From positions 217,340 through 281,339 of the forward strand of contig VXAA01006525.1 of the NCBI GenBank assembly GCA_013399115.1: a DNA stretch of 64,000 nt. Reading direction: 5' to 3'. Positions 22,617-36,246 of the stretch are shown here, one piece after another. The notes beneath the pieces are model-generated. The model saw only the letters and a program-made list of their open reading frames with translations, ran no database searches and was not told the DNA's origin. Numbering within the stretch: position 1 is the stretch's first letter; each line of letters opens with the position of its first letter. The position numbers and the translations under genes are program-made. The DNA is from Anseranas semipalmata (lineage: Eukaryota > Chordata > Aves > Anseriformes > Anseranatidae).

Positions 22617-25600
22617 CACCTGATTAATTTTATTAACAAGCTGTTGTTGATTTTAATCACCTTTACAAATGTTGTGGTGTCAGTATTGACTTTCTAAGCT
22701 TGTCTATTCTTACAAATGAGCTTTAAGTCAATGTGATAATAATGAATCATCAACAAATTGAAAGATAGATGGAAATTTTATGTTTAACCTAAAGAAAAGG
22801 TGTGAGATACGTCTTCCTTAAAAGACCAAAAGCTACAGTTTATTGGGTATTTTTTACACATACAATATCAAAAGGTTGATTATATAGCTAAAGCACAAGA
22901 AAATCGGGCTTGAGACGCTCCACAAGCTGAATGAAGCTAGGACAATGCTCAGTCTGCCTGTTGTGGGGAACACAATATAAGAGAGAGAAGTAATGCAAAC
23001 TTTTTCATTTCTTGGGCTTCTTGGGGCTCGTTGGAAGCAGAAGGGGGCTGCTTTTCTTTTTGTGTGCAGCCACCATCAATATTTCACACTGAATTCTTAG
23101 CCTGCAGTCTGAAAGTGTGTAACAACTGATAGGTGCCACAAAAAAACGAAAATTTACACAGCAACAGAGGAGGTGACCAGGGAGAAACTGTGTGGGAGAA
23201 GGGGGAAGAACTGGGAGAGGAAACTCTTTTGATAAAATCAGTTAGATTTGGTAAGATAGAGATGGGGTTACAAAGCCAACTTGGGTTACACGGGGGTTGA
23301 TCCACCTCCTGGTATTCCTCAAATATGAAATTTGATTCCCACATTACAGCAGCTCTTGAAGTCCTACCTGTTAAGTTCTTCTGTTTGCCCAAACCTGGCA
23401 TGTAAAAAGCTGAGGGGGGTCTGACAGTGGGCTGAACGCTGTGTCAGAGTTTGTTGGGAAGGATCTAATGCAAAGTCCTGTAAACAAAGTTTTACTTTCA
23501 AACTACAATCAAACTGCATAATTCTGATATAAGTTGTGTGCTTGCTGACAGCTAGTGGATGCTCAGCTTTCTCCTGTTCACATACTGACAAACCTATATT
23601 GCTTTTCAGTGGAGAGGTGAGCTGCCACTTCCATAATTCCCAGTAAAATGGGTAAGAGGGTTTCCATGAGCATTCATGGGGGTTGGGCCTGGCTCACATG
23701 CTACTGACTGAGCCCAGAAACTGTGATCACAGGAGACAAGTAAACCTATTTTATGGTATGGCTTCTTTAAGAACGTGCCATCAGATTAGGTGGGCTAAGC
23801 CCTGTGGAAGCAGAAAAGAGCTCATTGAAGTTTTTCAGGGATGAACTCAATGTGAGATCACGGGATAAGTATAAACAAATAAGTAAGTGAAGAAGTGGCT
23901 AGAGCAGATAAGAACAGCTCAGGGAATTATTTATAAGACACGAAAAAGCAGAAAATGTACGTGATGGGTTTAACTCTGATGGACCTATTAGCTACAGGCA
24001 GTACTGAGTTTAAAGAGTCCAAAATCCCTGTGACAGCTGAGATCAATGGGAATCTGTTCTCTTTGGTATTTATTAGATGAAGGTTAGGTTAATGGATTAA
24101 CTTGTCAGTTGAACTTGATAGTTGGTTCATATAGTAAATACTGGCCCTTACAAGAAAATATTAGTTGACTCTTTTGACCATGACCCAACACATTAAAATA
24201 GTGCAACTCTTTGCCCTGTGTTGCTTTTCAGAAAAATAAACAAAATGGATTTGGGAGTTTGATGCATATGCTGTGATGTGGATGAGATTATTTCTCAAGG
24301 CCAATAACCAAAACAATAACCAAAAAATCCCAAGGCAGTTGACACTGTGATTTACCTTCACAAGGATGGACTCAAAACAAGCATGTTGCCACATGGGGAT
24401 TGATTCACTGATCTGCCAAGACCAGCACAAAGCCTCCTTATCATTTCAACAGGCACTAGGTCAAAACTCAGCTTCTCAGATGTTGCTCAGCTAGTGAAGT
24501 TGCTTTTCCCATTATAGTCTGTGGGTTGGACTCAGGGTCAGCATCAGGAGCTGAGCAAAGCAGATATACGACTGCTGGCTGCAACAGTGCTCATAGCACT
24601 AGTGCTTAGTTTGGGTATGTCAGGACACTGCACAGGCAAGCTGGGACCATGGATGAGTGGGGATACCTGGGGCCTCAGCTTGGGGAAGGGGAAGGAAAAG
24701 CAGCATAGCTGCCTCCCTGCATTGCTTTGCCCCAGCCGCATCCCCCCAGTGCAGCCCTCATCTGAGCTCAGCCTCTCCCTGCTCACATCCACCGTCTGCT
24801 GCTGGAGCATCCACCGCTCACTTCCCTACACTGGGACAGCGCAACTCCATTCTGTGCTCTCTGCTGGAAACCCTTCAGCAGATCTGGACTGGAAACGGCT
24901 GTGTTAAAATTAAGGCAGGACACTAACATTTGTCTGACAACACTTCTACTTCCTTTTATTTAAAATCAAAAGCCAGTGGTGTGCAGTCAGTGATGAATTA
25001 TTTCTTTGTTTCTGGACTAACAACCCATGTCACCAGTGTTGCAAATCCCAGTTCTATTAACATCTGGGTCAAGGTGCCATGCGTTTTAATCCTGTATGTT
25101 TTATGTATTAGCTCTATCACAGTCTGCAATGCTCCAGTCATGTTTATAACCATCTATATGTCTGGTGTGTTTTCTATATTTTCCCCTCAGTGTGTGCTGT
25201 GGTAGTTAAGATAATGCTGCCTTTTAAAAAAATACGCTCTTGAGATGCTGAGATCTCTGAGTCCTGAAAATGAGCAGAGCTGCTAGTAGGGATTGACCAG
25301 GCTTTATGCTTTTGATGTGAAAATTGCAGCAAGCCAAATGTTCTTAATCTTCCCCAGAGGACATTTCCAAGGCAGGAAGGGCACCAACTGGCCAGCTGCA
25401 CTAGGAAACTACTGGGAACAGTCAGTCAAAGAACTTGAGGAGAATTTAAGTCCTGAAAGTGAACACATGAGACAGTGCCTGCCTATGGCACGCCATGCGA
25501 TGACAGTGATGGCCTGCCTGCTGTCATGAGGTGTGCTGGCACTCCGGAGCTAGGACTACAATGAGGAGAGTGGCAGGGAGTTGTGCTGAATCCCAAAGCA

Positions 25601-28600
25601 CAGAAGAAAGCAAAGTAATGACTAAAGTCAACTCCAGATGGCAGGCTCAGGGCCTGGATAGTCCTTTCTGTGTGTCCACAACATGGCAATAGATGCAGCT
25701 TTGACATCCTTGTTTGGATTGTTTATCACCTGCATCTCCAAGCACTCACTAGAAGGACCCCAGTCTGCAAGGGGATGTACAAACATGTAGACATCCCTGT
25801 ACCAGGAGATTGTCACCATAGCGGTGTGTCTAGGGAGAAAAGCAAGGCACTGGGATTGCCCCCAGAGTTGGCGGGCTTGAGGCATACCTTCAGTCAATGT
25901 TGTGCTGCGTGCTGCATTTCTTATTCTCATCAGATGCTGCGGAGGTAGAAAGCACAGCCCTGCCCACTTTCGCTAGACTTTCCCAGGCTTCCTTCAGAAA
26001 GATAAGTGAGGCCCTTGGGGTATTAGCAGAAGTAGGTAGAGTGTATTTCTCCCTTGGCATATACAGCCAGAAGCCAGCCAGTATCTGTCCTGGAGGTGAG
26101 TTAGTGAAGGATTGTGACAGAGGAAGATGCAGAGGCATGACCCAGAAGAGATGACTAATAAAAAATGACTTAAGAGCTCTTCTCAAAGGATCAAAGGTTA
26201 AGTCTAGGTCAATTGTAATAACTGCATTGCTTCACCAGTCAGGACATGTGCAGTCTCCTAGAGGAACATCTAAAGCATGTTCTCAAATGGCATTACAGTG
26301 GTTGCCATTTGCAAAAGATTTGGCTCCCCCTAAGTTTGGCAGGTGTAGTTTTACACCAGCCTGATGCTTCTCAGTAACAGGGTCACAGTATGATTTCTTT
26401 TACTCAAAATCTTCCCAGGGAGCAAGGAATTTTCTGTGTGTAAAGCCAAGATCACTGAGTTCCCTGTGAACACCCTCCCCTTCAACAGCACGCTTTGCAA
26501 AATGTGGCAAGAGAAACAGGGAAATGTTCCCACTCCCATGGTTTAGACCATTATTGCAGCTCAATAGGAGCTGAGCAGTGTTTATTTATTTATCCTAAAA
26601 ACAGATAAAAGAGTGCAAAATGGAGGGAGAATGGATGAATAAAGAAAGTAGGAGTCTGTCTGTCTGCACTATGTAGAGCAGTGCTATGGAGAGATACCCA
26701 AGCCAATACGACGTAAGCTACCCGAAGAATCAGAAGTAGGGCAGCATCTCATACAGCAAGGTTTTAAATGCTAGGATACAATTCAATTCCCAGGCATCCT
26801 TTGTTCTCCACTGCAAAACTTGGCAATGCTGCTGCATGCTTCAGTTTCACACACTGGTTTGGGAAGTGCTGATTCAAAGAGATGATTTTCCTGCCAGTGC
26901 CTGAGCTTGCTGCCTCTTCGTAAATGGGAGTTTAGTCACAGCATTTTGCCTGACACATACCTGCCCACCCTGTTGTCATTATCAGTTTAAGTATTTCTGT
27001 CTCACACAGGGGCACACAGTAAAAATATATTACAAAGGCTGAAAAGATTTAGTCATCAGCAGCAGCTCAGTTAAGCCTGCATAGTTGGCTGCTCAGAAGA
27101 AATAGGATTCTTAATTGGATAGTTTTCTATTTGAAAAAGCAGTGTGGCTTAATGTGAAGCTTCTCCTAATGAAACAACTGTCCAGAAGCACCAGTGGGCA
27201 GCGCAGGGGGTGGCTAACTAGTCACTACAAAACCCTTCAGTCTATCAGCTACTTACTATTATCTTTTTAAGGACACACTCTTTTTCTTGTGCAACATTAA
27301 TTAGCACTATTAGATACCTCTCAATTGCACTTTAATAGGAGAATATCTTTCCTTTTAATCTGTCCTGATGATAACCATGTGTGTTTTCAAGGTGAGCTAT
27401 CTGCAAGGCCACTTCTAATGTTCGACGAAGAAGATGGGTTAATGGTGAGATGGAGCTATAGTATGGACAATTCTCCTGAGTTCTCCTTTGCACACCTATT
27501 ACTTATGCCCATTAGCCTGTGGACAAACTTGTATTCAGAAATTGTTCCCGTCATGATTATGTAGTGTGTCTAAAATGGTAAGTGCAGGGCGAAGGAGAAA
27601 CACAGGTTTCTTACTGCAAACATACTTAATGTGAGGGAAAAAGTCCTGTTCTGTTATTCTGTATGACAGCAGACTGGGCAGGGGACCTCACTGGCAGTGA
27701 CTGTATTTCACCGCAAAATTGTGATAATTAAAATGTCATTCAAGCTTCATTCTCTTCACAGAACTATTAGTCAAGATTTTCAGACCTTTATGTGGGGGAT
27801 TTTTGCTCCCATTTACTTCAGTAGAACAGTATTTGGACAGTGCTGAGTGCTTCTGATAATCCCCCTGTAAATATCTGTGAGAGGGAGTCAGCAGTTGTTG
27901 GCAATTGCTTCACTATGTGCCGCATTTGTGGGATTATTCTGGATTTTAAAGCAAATTAAGACTTGGCTTTAGACATTATGATGAACAATATAGAAAACAC
28001 AAACCATTTCCCTTTTGTCCTGGTTAGTTTGGGAATTTGCAGATTTTTAGATCTTTATTTGATATTTGAATTCCTTTAAAAAAATGTTTTATTGTACAAG
28101 TGATCTCCAGCCCAAAGACTGTTCATCGGTTACATATGGCACATACTTACTGCAGATATTAATAATCAGGAGTGAATGTGTGTATAGTTTTTCGTTGCTA
28201 CTGGAACTAAATGGTACTTTCTTCTTTCTTTTTTTTATTATAAAATTTTATAAATTGGCAAAGCCTTCAGCAACTTGATGGGTAAAATGGTCTGCTCAGG
28301 AAGAAGAGAATGCATGTATGTTTGTAGGAAATAACCAAGACCACATAATATGAAGACATTTAATCCCTAGTCTTTCTTCTTTTATAAAAAGAAATAAAGA
28401 ATCTGGAGATAATCTCTGTGTCAGATTACACTGTATCAGTCCCTGAACTCCTTTGTGTTTGGCAGAGGGGTAGCAGGAGAAAAGCTAGAGCACTTGAAGC
28501 ACGTTATTTATTGTTGACCAGATTTTAAATATGTATATTCTTTATAACAGCCTCTTCCCATAATTGTCTCAGCAAGTCTATGTGCGGTGTTATTTACAAT

Positions 28601-29400
28601 GCCTTTTATCTTGTATAACTGTCATCCCATTTGTGGGCGAAAACACTGAAAATTCAATTTTGGGAAGTTCATTTTCCCAGCCAGCATCAGGTTTGGTATA
28701 TTCATAGCTCAGAAACTGCTATGCTGTAGCTCATGAGAGATTACTGTAGACAAGAGCTAAATTGTGCACTCCCAATGTGTTGGCTGAAAAGTGCCTGCAT
28801 GTGCTTGGCATTTTCCAGATATACTTGAATTTAGGCTTGCAATTTGCAAGCGGTTAACGCTCAATAAAGACTTATCTTCCCCTGCTTCAGTGGGCCTTGC
28901 AAGATTTCTGCTTGATCAGTGGCTTATTGTGTTTGAGCGTTGCATGCTGAGATATTTCCACTCTTTCCCTTTGACATGCTGCATGGTGATATCCCAGAGC
29001 TCAAACACTGGGTGACAGAATGGTCAAAGGGTCATGGCCACCACTCCAGTCCCCACTCCTGGAAACACTTTTCCACTGTCAGTGACCTTGGGTCTCATCT
29101 GATTGAAGCAAAGGAATCTGAGTGTAAATTTCTGCTGTTTGGAGGGACTTGATGAGGGCCTCAGGATCCTGAGATCTTCCTGGAAACTTCCCTGCATCCT
29201 GGTAAGCTTCCTGTAAAGAATAGTATCCAAAGAGCCTGATTAGTTTATTTCTCTTTTCAGTTCCACAACCCCAAAAAAGAGATTATAGGGTACTAGCATG
29301 AATGGTGGCACTGTGGGGCTGAAAGAAGGTTACTCAGCACCTACACACACCCAAAATAAGATCTCCTATACCAAGGCCACTCGTGATAGGTGTGCCTCTG
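22617..29400. other. Non-coding stretch, no gene identified
   Basis: Mixed AT-rich DNA. A slightly GC-richer patch at about 24640-24900 carries frames on both strands (128 codons plus, 88 codons minus) that overlap one another and show no known domain. The frame at 27325-27564 plus (79 codons) was examined as an exon but lacks recognisable similarity. No transposon was recognised in this interval. Confidence 0.5.
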
Positions 29401-29407
29401 ACCTGAT

Positions 29408-29565
29408 TTTAAAGACCTCCAGTACAGAGGCGTCACAGCATCCTCAGGCAATTCCTGTGTTTTTCTATTCTTATCATTAGAAAGTATTTCCTAATGTCTG
29501 ACGTAAATCTTCCTTGCCACAAGCTGAACTCATTTTTCCTGTCCTGCCCACTGTAACCAGAAGCT
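29408..29565 (-). mobile_element. Old CR1 LINE body fragment
   Basis: Read on the minus strand, this resembles the 3' part of ORF2 and the following region of the older CR1 type found in turtles and crocodilians. The best block is ttagaaagtatttcctaatg then tctgacgtaaatcttccttg, against a remembered consensus of gttaggaagtttttcctaatg then tccaacctaaatctcccttg. The flanking 'ccagtacagaggcgtcacagc' corresponds to 'ccagtgacagggattccacc'. It is strongly diverged with no usable frame. Limits are approximate. Confidence 0.65.
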
Positions 29566-31312
29566 ACTTCAGTAGTTACCTGCTTGCTTCCATTCCCACT
29601 GAATGCAATTTTGTTCTTTAACTCTGAGGTAAAGCTGGACAGTGACTATGTTTACAGAAGCAGGAAACTTGATTTCGGAAGTGTTATAGTCAGCAGAACT
29701 GGGACAGATGTGTTTACAAGCATTCCTCAAAGCTTTATTATTTCTTGGCATTAGGAACCAAGGCCATCATCTCTAATGTTGCTGTGTTCAAAGTACAGTT
29801 GTCTTCACATGTACAGGAATCAGAAGAGACTTTTAAGGCTAATACAGGCATGGACAATACAGGTGAAATAGCACACATCTAGGTAAGTAATGCCAAAAAG
29901 GTAGAAGGTCATTTTATTTTCACTGGTTGTGTACATTTGGTATCTGATCAAAAATCTACTGAAAATAACAACTGCATGTGTATTTTGTCATTTAAGACTG
30001 TGCCAACAAATCTTTCAGCATGCACCCACACCTTTAAGCCTTCGTCAAACCAAACCTGCCTCCTGGAGCAGCAAATCTTGGGTATGTTGAATACCTTAAC
30101 AGCAGTTTAAGCTCTTATTCATGCAGCCTGGACTTGAACAGCTTGAACAGCAAATCACAGAGCCATCCTCTGTTAGGTACCCCAGTCTTGATGCTTCCAA
30201 GCCTAGCACAGAGGCTATGGAAGAGATTCATCTCTCCTAGCATTAGGTGACTACAGTGTAGTTTCTACAAGTGAACAACTTGCTAGCCTCCTATCAGAGG
30301 CTGTGTCAATACAGTCCCTCCAGCTCATGTGACCAAACACAGTCATCTCCTTGAGCTACATCACATGCAGTCTGCATTGATTGTATGGATTAACTCTCTG
30401 TTCACTATGAAAGCAGCTCAGGGTGACTTGTGCAGATGTAGATGCCTTCACTTGAGATACCTACAATTAGTCATGTATATCCCTCATGTAAAATGAAGCC
30501 ACAAATATTCATTGACAAGCTACAGCCAGCAATATGGACAGAAAGTGTATGAGCGATAGGGTTTGCTACGCTTTTGCCTGATCTTGACTCACTTGAAAGC
30601 ACAGGCACAGATGGAAAATATTTCCCTCAATTTCAGAGGGCTCTTGACAGAGCCCTAGTTCACAAAATTCAGCTTGCAGAACGTCTGTCTGTCTTTGGAT
30701 GAAATAAACTTCTGTGTGGAATAATTTATAGTCCAAGGGTTCTTCCGAGTTCCAGTTAAAATATGAGAATGGAAGAGCACGTTTGAGGATTTAGTTCTGC
30801 GGAGAGGCGAACTTCTCTAGCAGCTTGATTCAGAAGTTTGTTTGAGCAGTTTCTATGTTGTAAATTTATCTGTGATTAGTTTGGTAAGATTTAGCTACAA
30901 AACAAGAAGTCTTATGATTGTTTACATGTACATTGCAAACTGCAATTGAGAATAAAATGGAAAGATTACATGTGGTAGGTCTTCCTTGTTATCTTACTTT
31001 ATTTTGACAACAGTATCAGACCAGAGACCCAAAGTTTGTGCCCAGGTATTTTTGCAGCTGTGTGTATATCAAACATTAACTCTCTTTCAGCAATACAATG
31101 ACTATGTTTTTGCAACAGTTCAGTAAGTCATGGATGTTTTCTGGAAGGGTGAGCTGGTTAGTAACTTGTACTTTTTAAAATGAAAATGTTGCTGTTGCTG
31201 TATCTTTTCCACTATGAGGGGATATTTCTATTTGTCCTTAAGCAGATAGTCTGGGTCCTGTACATTGTGAATCACTGCTTTTCTGTATTCTCATGGTTGT
31301 TTTTTTTTTTTT

Positions 31313-31313
31313 N
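31313..31313. other. Single N after poly-T
   Basis: One undetermined base directly follows a T14 run (31299-31312). It is most likely a contig join or unresolved homopolymer length. Confidence 0.9.
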
Positions 31314-34300
31314 AAAACTGTGAGGCAGTTTGCCACTAACTTATAGGCAAAAAATCCCAAAGTCTAGAAATACGGATGAAAAGTTTCCATTAAAGAGTTA
31401 AAAAGAGCCAAGCAGAAAATCTGTGTGTTTTCTCCCTTATTGCATGTCGAGGCTGAACACATTATCATTTTGTTAATGCTGCTATTTAGATAGATCTTGT
31501 TGGATATATTTGAAGCACTAAGTATCTTGATTCACAGATATTTTCTAAGCACGACTATTTGTGTGACATTGAGTTGAACTTGAAATTGGAAGTGTCAAAT
31601 GAAATATTTTGCTGTTTTCTATCTAGCTGGCTGCAATTTATCTATATGAAATCTGATCTGATCTGATCATCTAAGGGCCCTAACTGGAGCAATTGAAATG
31701 TTTTATCACCAGGAATCACTTGAGATGACTTTCCAGAAGTAAAATGCTGCAATGATGGGCTGTCCTCCCTATATTTGAGCATGAGATATTTTTGCTGCAG
31801 AAAATTTACAGTATTAGGGTCTGTCCCTCTTCTCTTTGTCTGTCCAGCCCTATGGTTTCTGCTACGAGATGAAAGATCCTCGTTACACCTATGATCTCAT
31901 TTTGGCACTATCCAGCAGCTCTCAACAACTTCAGACAATGAGGTGCAGTAGGATAAGATTCCCCAGCCAGCTCACAGCATACCACTGCCCTTTTTGGCTC
32001 TGTCAAGATGAGCTCAGAGCTGGCTGCAAACTCTTTCCTGGCTCTGTACTGAGATATCCCACCACCTTCTGCAAGGTATCCTTTATATCAAGATTCCCTT
32101 ACTCTTATTTCGACTCATATTTTGGCCTGACATCCAAACCCAATTTCATCAAATCTTCTTCCACTCTCTCAGTTCAAAACTCATTCTCCAGTTCCCTCAT
32201 CACCTGCCTATTCCTAACTACCTTGCAGAGGAGAGGTTTGGGCATGGTTTCCAGCTGGAGATGGTGTTATGCTATCTCACTCTGTCTCCTCTGTCATTGA
32301 GCGGGCACAAAGGAGGTCACAAGCTGTTGTCATCAGCCTGAGACCCAGCTGTCCCTTTGCTGTCTCCAGAGCACAACACACACAATACAGACTCAGCAAA
32401 GGCCCTGCAGAGCTGCAAAAGGGGGAAGAGGGTTAGATTGGTACCTAAACATCTGAATTTTGTTCATTATCTCTTTTTATCAGGAAGAACAATTTTACAG
32501 TTCTGAGGAAAGCCAGTCCTCCTGGCAACTCCTCTTTGCTGTTGCTTCAAGTTTGAGCTCTGGTAGATGGTGAGCAGATTAAAATGATACTCCCCATCAC
32601 GTGCTTCCCTTGGAATTAGGTTGATTACTTCAATCCCATTGCCCAGCACTGCAGAAGGGCCTCAGTCATGACTTCAGGTGAGAGGAGAACAGTTTCGAAC
32701 CTGCCTTCACAATGCTAAGCTCAACAAAAACAACATTAAACCACAAGACAGAGTAAGGTTCACGTTGCTCCTCAGCTGGAAGCTCTGGAGAGACAGTAAA
32801 CACAAAGCCCGCTGCTGCCAGGGAGTTGTTTGTGTTTTTCTTTAATGAAGCTGTTCTTCAGAACAGAGCCCTACACTCCCCATCACTAAAAACAGAGCTC
32901 GGAGTGGGGCAGGATGTGGCCATCACTCATAACTTTCTGTGTATTTTTAAACACCAGTAAGTAGGTGCTTTTCAGAGGAAAAGGAGTGTGAACAACCACC
33001 GTTCAAAATGCCTTCCCTCCAGGGCAGGCAGCTGCTCCTGGCTTTGGCTGCTCACTACAGACGCAGCATGGGGGGAACTGTGGCAGCCCTCTTTGGCAGT
33101 GGTGGGAAGGTGTTTTTGGCTCCTAGGTCTTGTGTGTTTTCCACAAAGCATCTTCCTTATTTAAGACACCAGGACTGTCAAGTTCCTGCTATGTTCCTGT
33201 TTCCTGTGGAAGTTCCCAGCTCTGTGTGGGGTGAAAGTTTCACCTCTCTAAAAGGCAGCTGCTGGGATGAGGGACATACTTTCATGGCAGCAAGTCAAAT
33301 TTCCCACTAGAAAGCCACAGTCTTCTTCTGAAGTTAGAAAGGTCCCCAAAAATAGTTTTCTCCACCTCAGAAAACAGCATTAACTTTTTCTTTAACCCTT
33401 ACCCCAGGCCTTTTTATGCTAAAACATGAAGAAGTTAATTTTCTTCCTGACATTCCTATGTGTCACGCCCTTATTACAACATCCTTCTATAGAAGCATTG
33501 CGTGAGAAAGAGAAAAGTGAATCTGAAGTGACTTTACGTGGCCTTACTCTGGTCATAGTTTTTGGCAGCAGTTACTCCCACGCAATGCCATTGCTCATGG
33601 GTAGATGTGAAACTACAGTTAACATTTATCTTCTCCTGTCAAAAGGGCTCAAAATTTCAGAATCAAGAGATGATGGGTAAGAGAGGGACATGTATCCTTG
33701 TGAGTTTGCTTTATTCACAAGTCAACAGCAGAAATCATTCCTTTGCCAGGCACAAAAACACATTTGGTAAACTGTCCCAATGATTAATACACTGAAGAAC
33801 CTATCGGTTGCAGCTGAAGCTGTTGTGGTGTCATAGTGGCTGGAAGGGATATCATCTCAGGTGATGATTTCAGGGGATATTTCTCAGCTCTGCCTACCAG
33901 AGGGGTGGGCTTACACTGGCATACTGTCATGCACTCCTACCAGAGCACCTGGCCCTGTGTATAAAGGGATGCTCCTTCTCTCTTTGGAAGCAATTCTCTA
34001 ACACAAGGCTACAGTGGCAGTCCCTTAGCATGCTAAATACATGGTAGCTGGAGATTCACAGATTTTCTGTCGTTTCTGTCTGTCTGAGGCTTTGAACAAT
34101 GGCTGTGATGGATGCCGAATTTTGAAACAGGGTTGTGCTTTCATTCCAACTATCTTGTCTCAGGAAGTTTGAAGGATGTGCTCTGTACTCTTGATAGGAA
34201 AAATCAACACTCATAATCTGGTAGAGATACTGTGTGCCGTTCCTGAAATAAATACTGGAAGCAGAAAGCCAAGTAGAATCTGTTTGTTACCATTGCTTGG

Positions 34301-34917
34301 AAGCTGGATATGTTGTACCCCCGAAAGGGGGACTGTTAGATACGTCAAGGGGCTAGCTTGCACGTAGGAGTTTACAATGACACAAAACGAACAGTCTGCT
34401 TTGGAGGCAATATTTATCAAAGACGTTATTTTCAGGCTGCACAAAGATCAGGAATCTCACACATAGCTCTGGTGTGGGGAATGCTGCACCTTTAAAAATC
34501 TGCCTGAGGATGCTGCTTGTCATGTGAATGTTTCAGCTGAATGTTAATGAGGAAAATCTGTTTTCACTTAGGCCAATGTAAACTTAGAGAAATTTAACTG
34601 GGATTGGTGAAGTCACTTCAGATTTGCACCATAGCATAAGTTTGATTGGAACATTTTCTTTCATGTAACTTTTGCGGCTTTATTCCATTCATTATATATG
34701 ACCATAATTTATGGAGGTTCCACATGCACATGCAAGTTAAGGCAATTTGGTTTCTTTTATTAAGCTATGAGTCTGTTTTATAATCAAAGTAAATCAGGCT
34801 CATTTGCACACCAAAAAATCTTGGTGTGGATTTCTGTCTGTGGGAGTGGAGACAAAGTATCTTGCTTGCTGACTCTAGCCAAACTACGCATTTAGCTTAC
34901 CCAGTCAATTTTCATGG

Positions 34918-34958
34918 TGACTCAGTGTAATTCATTTGCTATAGTGAGATATGCAAAT
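34918..34958. promoter_or_regulatory. AP-1/NF-E2-type word next to an octamer (POU) word
   Basis: TGACTCAG (34918-34925) and ATGCAAAT (34951-34958) are exact matches to the AP-1/NF-E2 and Oct/POU core motifs, spaced by 25 bases. Both are short enough to occur by chance. No conservation or activity data are available here. Confidence 0.25.
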
Positions 34959-36194
34959 GCTAATTTTTAAGAGCTGTGTTCAGTTTTCATTCTTACCAAT
35001 GCACATATGAGTTTATATGAAGGATTTCAGTAATGTTACACTGGAATTCCACTGTGGTAATTAAGAAGAGATATGGCTTAACACAGGGAAGATGAGAGGC
35101 CACAAAATAGATCACATCAAGTAGCCGTAAGCTTCCACATTGGGTTTATCCTAGCTGTTACTTAGCACACTCTGACTAGCTGACTGTCCCAGAGCAAAAG
35201 CACTGTATGAAGATGTCTCTGTTGGTATCGCTTGGCCTCTTTCCCCCAGGGTCTGAGTACAGACATGCGTGACAGGAAGCCTGAGGTCCTATCTCATCTC
35301 TGCCCCTTTATATGCTGCATTGACAAAAGTTATAAAGCCCTGTTCTTTTGAGTCTGCTGTGTGAGCTAAAACACAATAGCTCGGAGCTAGTAGCAGAGTC
35401 ATAGTGGTTCTGGCCAAATGACTGCATTTTGCTATGTTGAGGCTGCATTATTCTTTAAAGGATGGAGTTTATGCTAGGAATATTAGGAATTTCACTGCTG
35501 TGGAGAAGGGTCCATCTGACTTTCAGCTGAAGAGAGACAGCCTGCATTCTCATAACTCCTCTGCGCATAGGGGAAAGGTGTGCCCTTCTGGCCATGTGCT
35601 GCATCCTATATAACTGACCTTGCCACTGCACCCAGCCCTACCCCGTGTATCTTCTGGATGGGAAAGAAGGAATGGAGCAATTCTGTTTCTCCCCTAAGCA
35701 GTAGGGTGAAGGGCTTTTGCCTCTAAAAGGCTTGGTTGGAGTTAGCTGATCCATGTCAGCAGAACCGCAAAAGCATTTGTGAGCGTAGTGTGGAAAAAAA
35801 TCTCCCAGAGATGTCTGAAATCTCTTTTTAAGTGACAAGCTACTCTACATAAAAATTTAAGAACTGGTGAGCTCTCTGTAGAACTGAGGTCAGATTGGTA
35901 TCTTGTCATACACAGGTGTTGTACTTCTTCCCAGACTCTGAGGTCCACAGTACCTTTGCTTCTTTACCAGAAACTTTAGTCCCTGCCGGTCTCTGGGCAC
36001 CCCAGGAAGAACTCTGACATGGAGGGCTCTGTGGGGCTGTCTGTCCTACTTCTGTGTGGCAAAATGGGTTTTCATTCCTTTCCCCTTGGTGATTAGTATC
36101 ACGGAGCCCTCATTACAGAAAATCTCCACGTCCTTTCTGGGATAACAAGGAGAGGTTAAAAGACAACCATATTCACATGTTACAGACAGCAAAG

Positions 36195-36246
36195 AGTTTT
36201 TTGTTTGTTTGTTTTGTTTTGCTTTGTTTTGTTTTGTTTTGTTTTA
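36195..36246. repeat. (TTTTG)n microsatellite
   Basis: About 52 bases of TTTG/TTTTG units with one C interruption (ttttgctttg). Confidence 0.92.

Larger units (their letters stand above)
29566..36194. other. Non-coding stretch with one single-N position
   Basis: No gene is identified. The plus-strand frame 31836-32300 (154 codons) is the longest outside the CR1 copies, but its translation (Ser, Leu, Phe, Cys-rich) matches nothing I know. A TATAAAGG word at 33960-33967 lies in an otherwise undistinguished region. A TGACTCAG and an ATGCAAAT site lie close together at 34918-34958. Confidence 0.5.

Noticed and set aside
31836..32300. 154-codon frame as a gene
   Set aside because: Composition is Ser/Leu/Phe/Cys-rich without recognisable motifs. 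No splice or promoter support.
33960..33967. TATAAAGG as a core promoter
   Set aside because: TATA-like words are frequent in AT-rich DNA (others near 4895 and 5135), and no downstream transcript features are visible.
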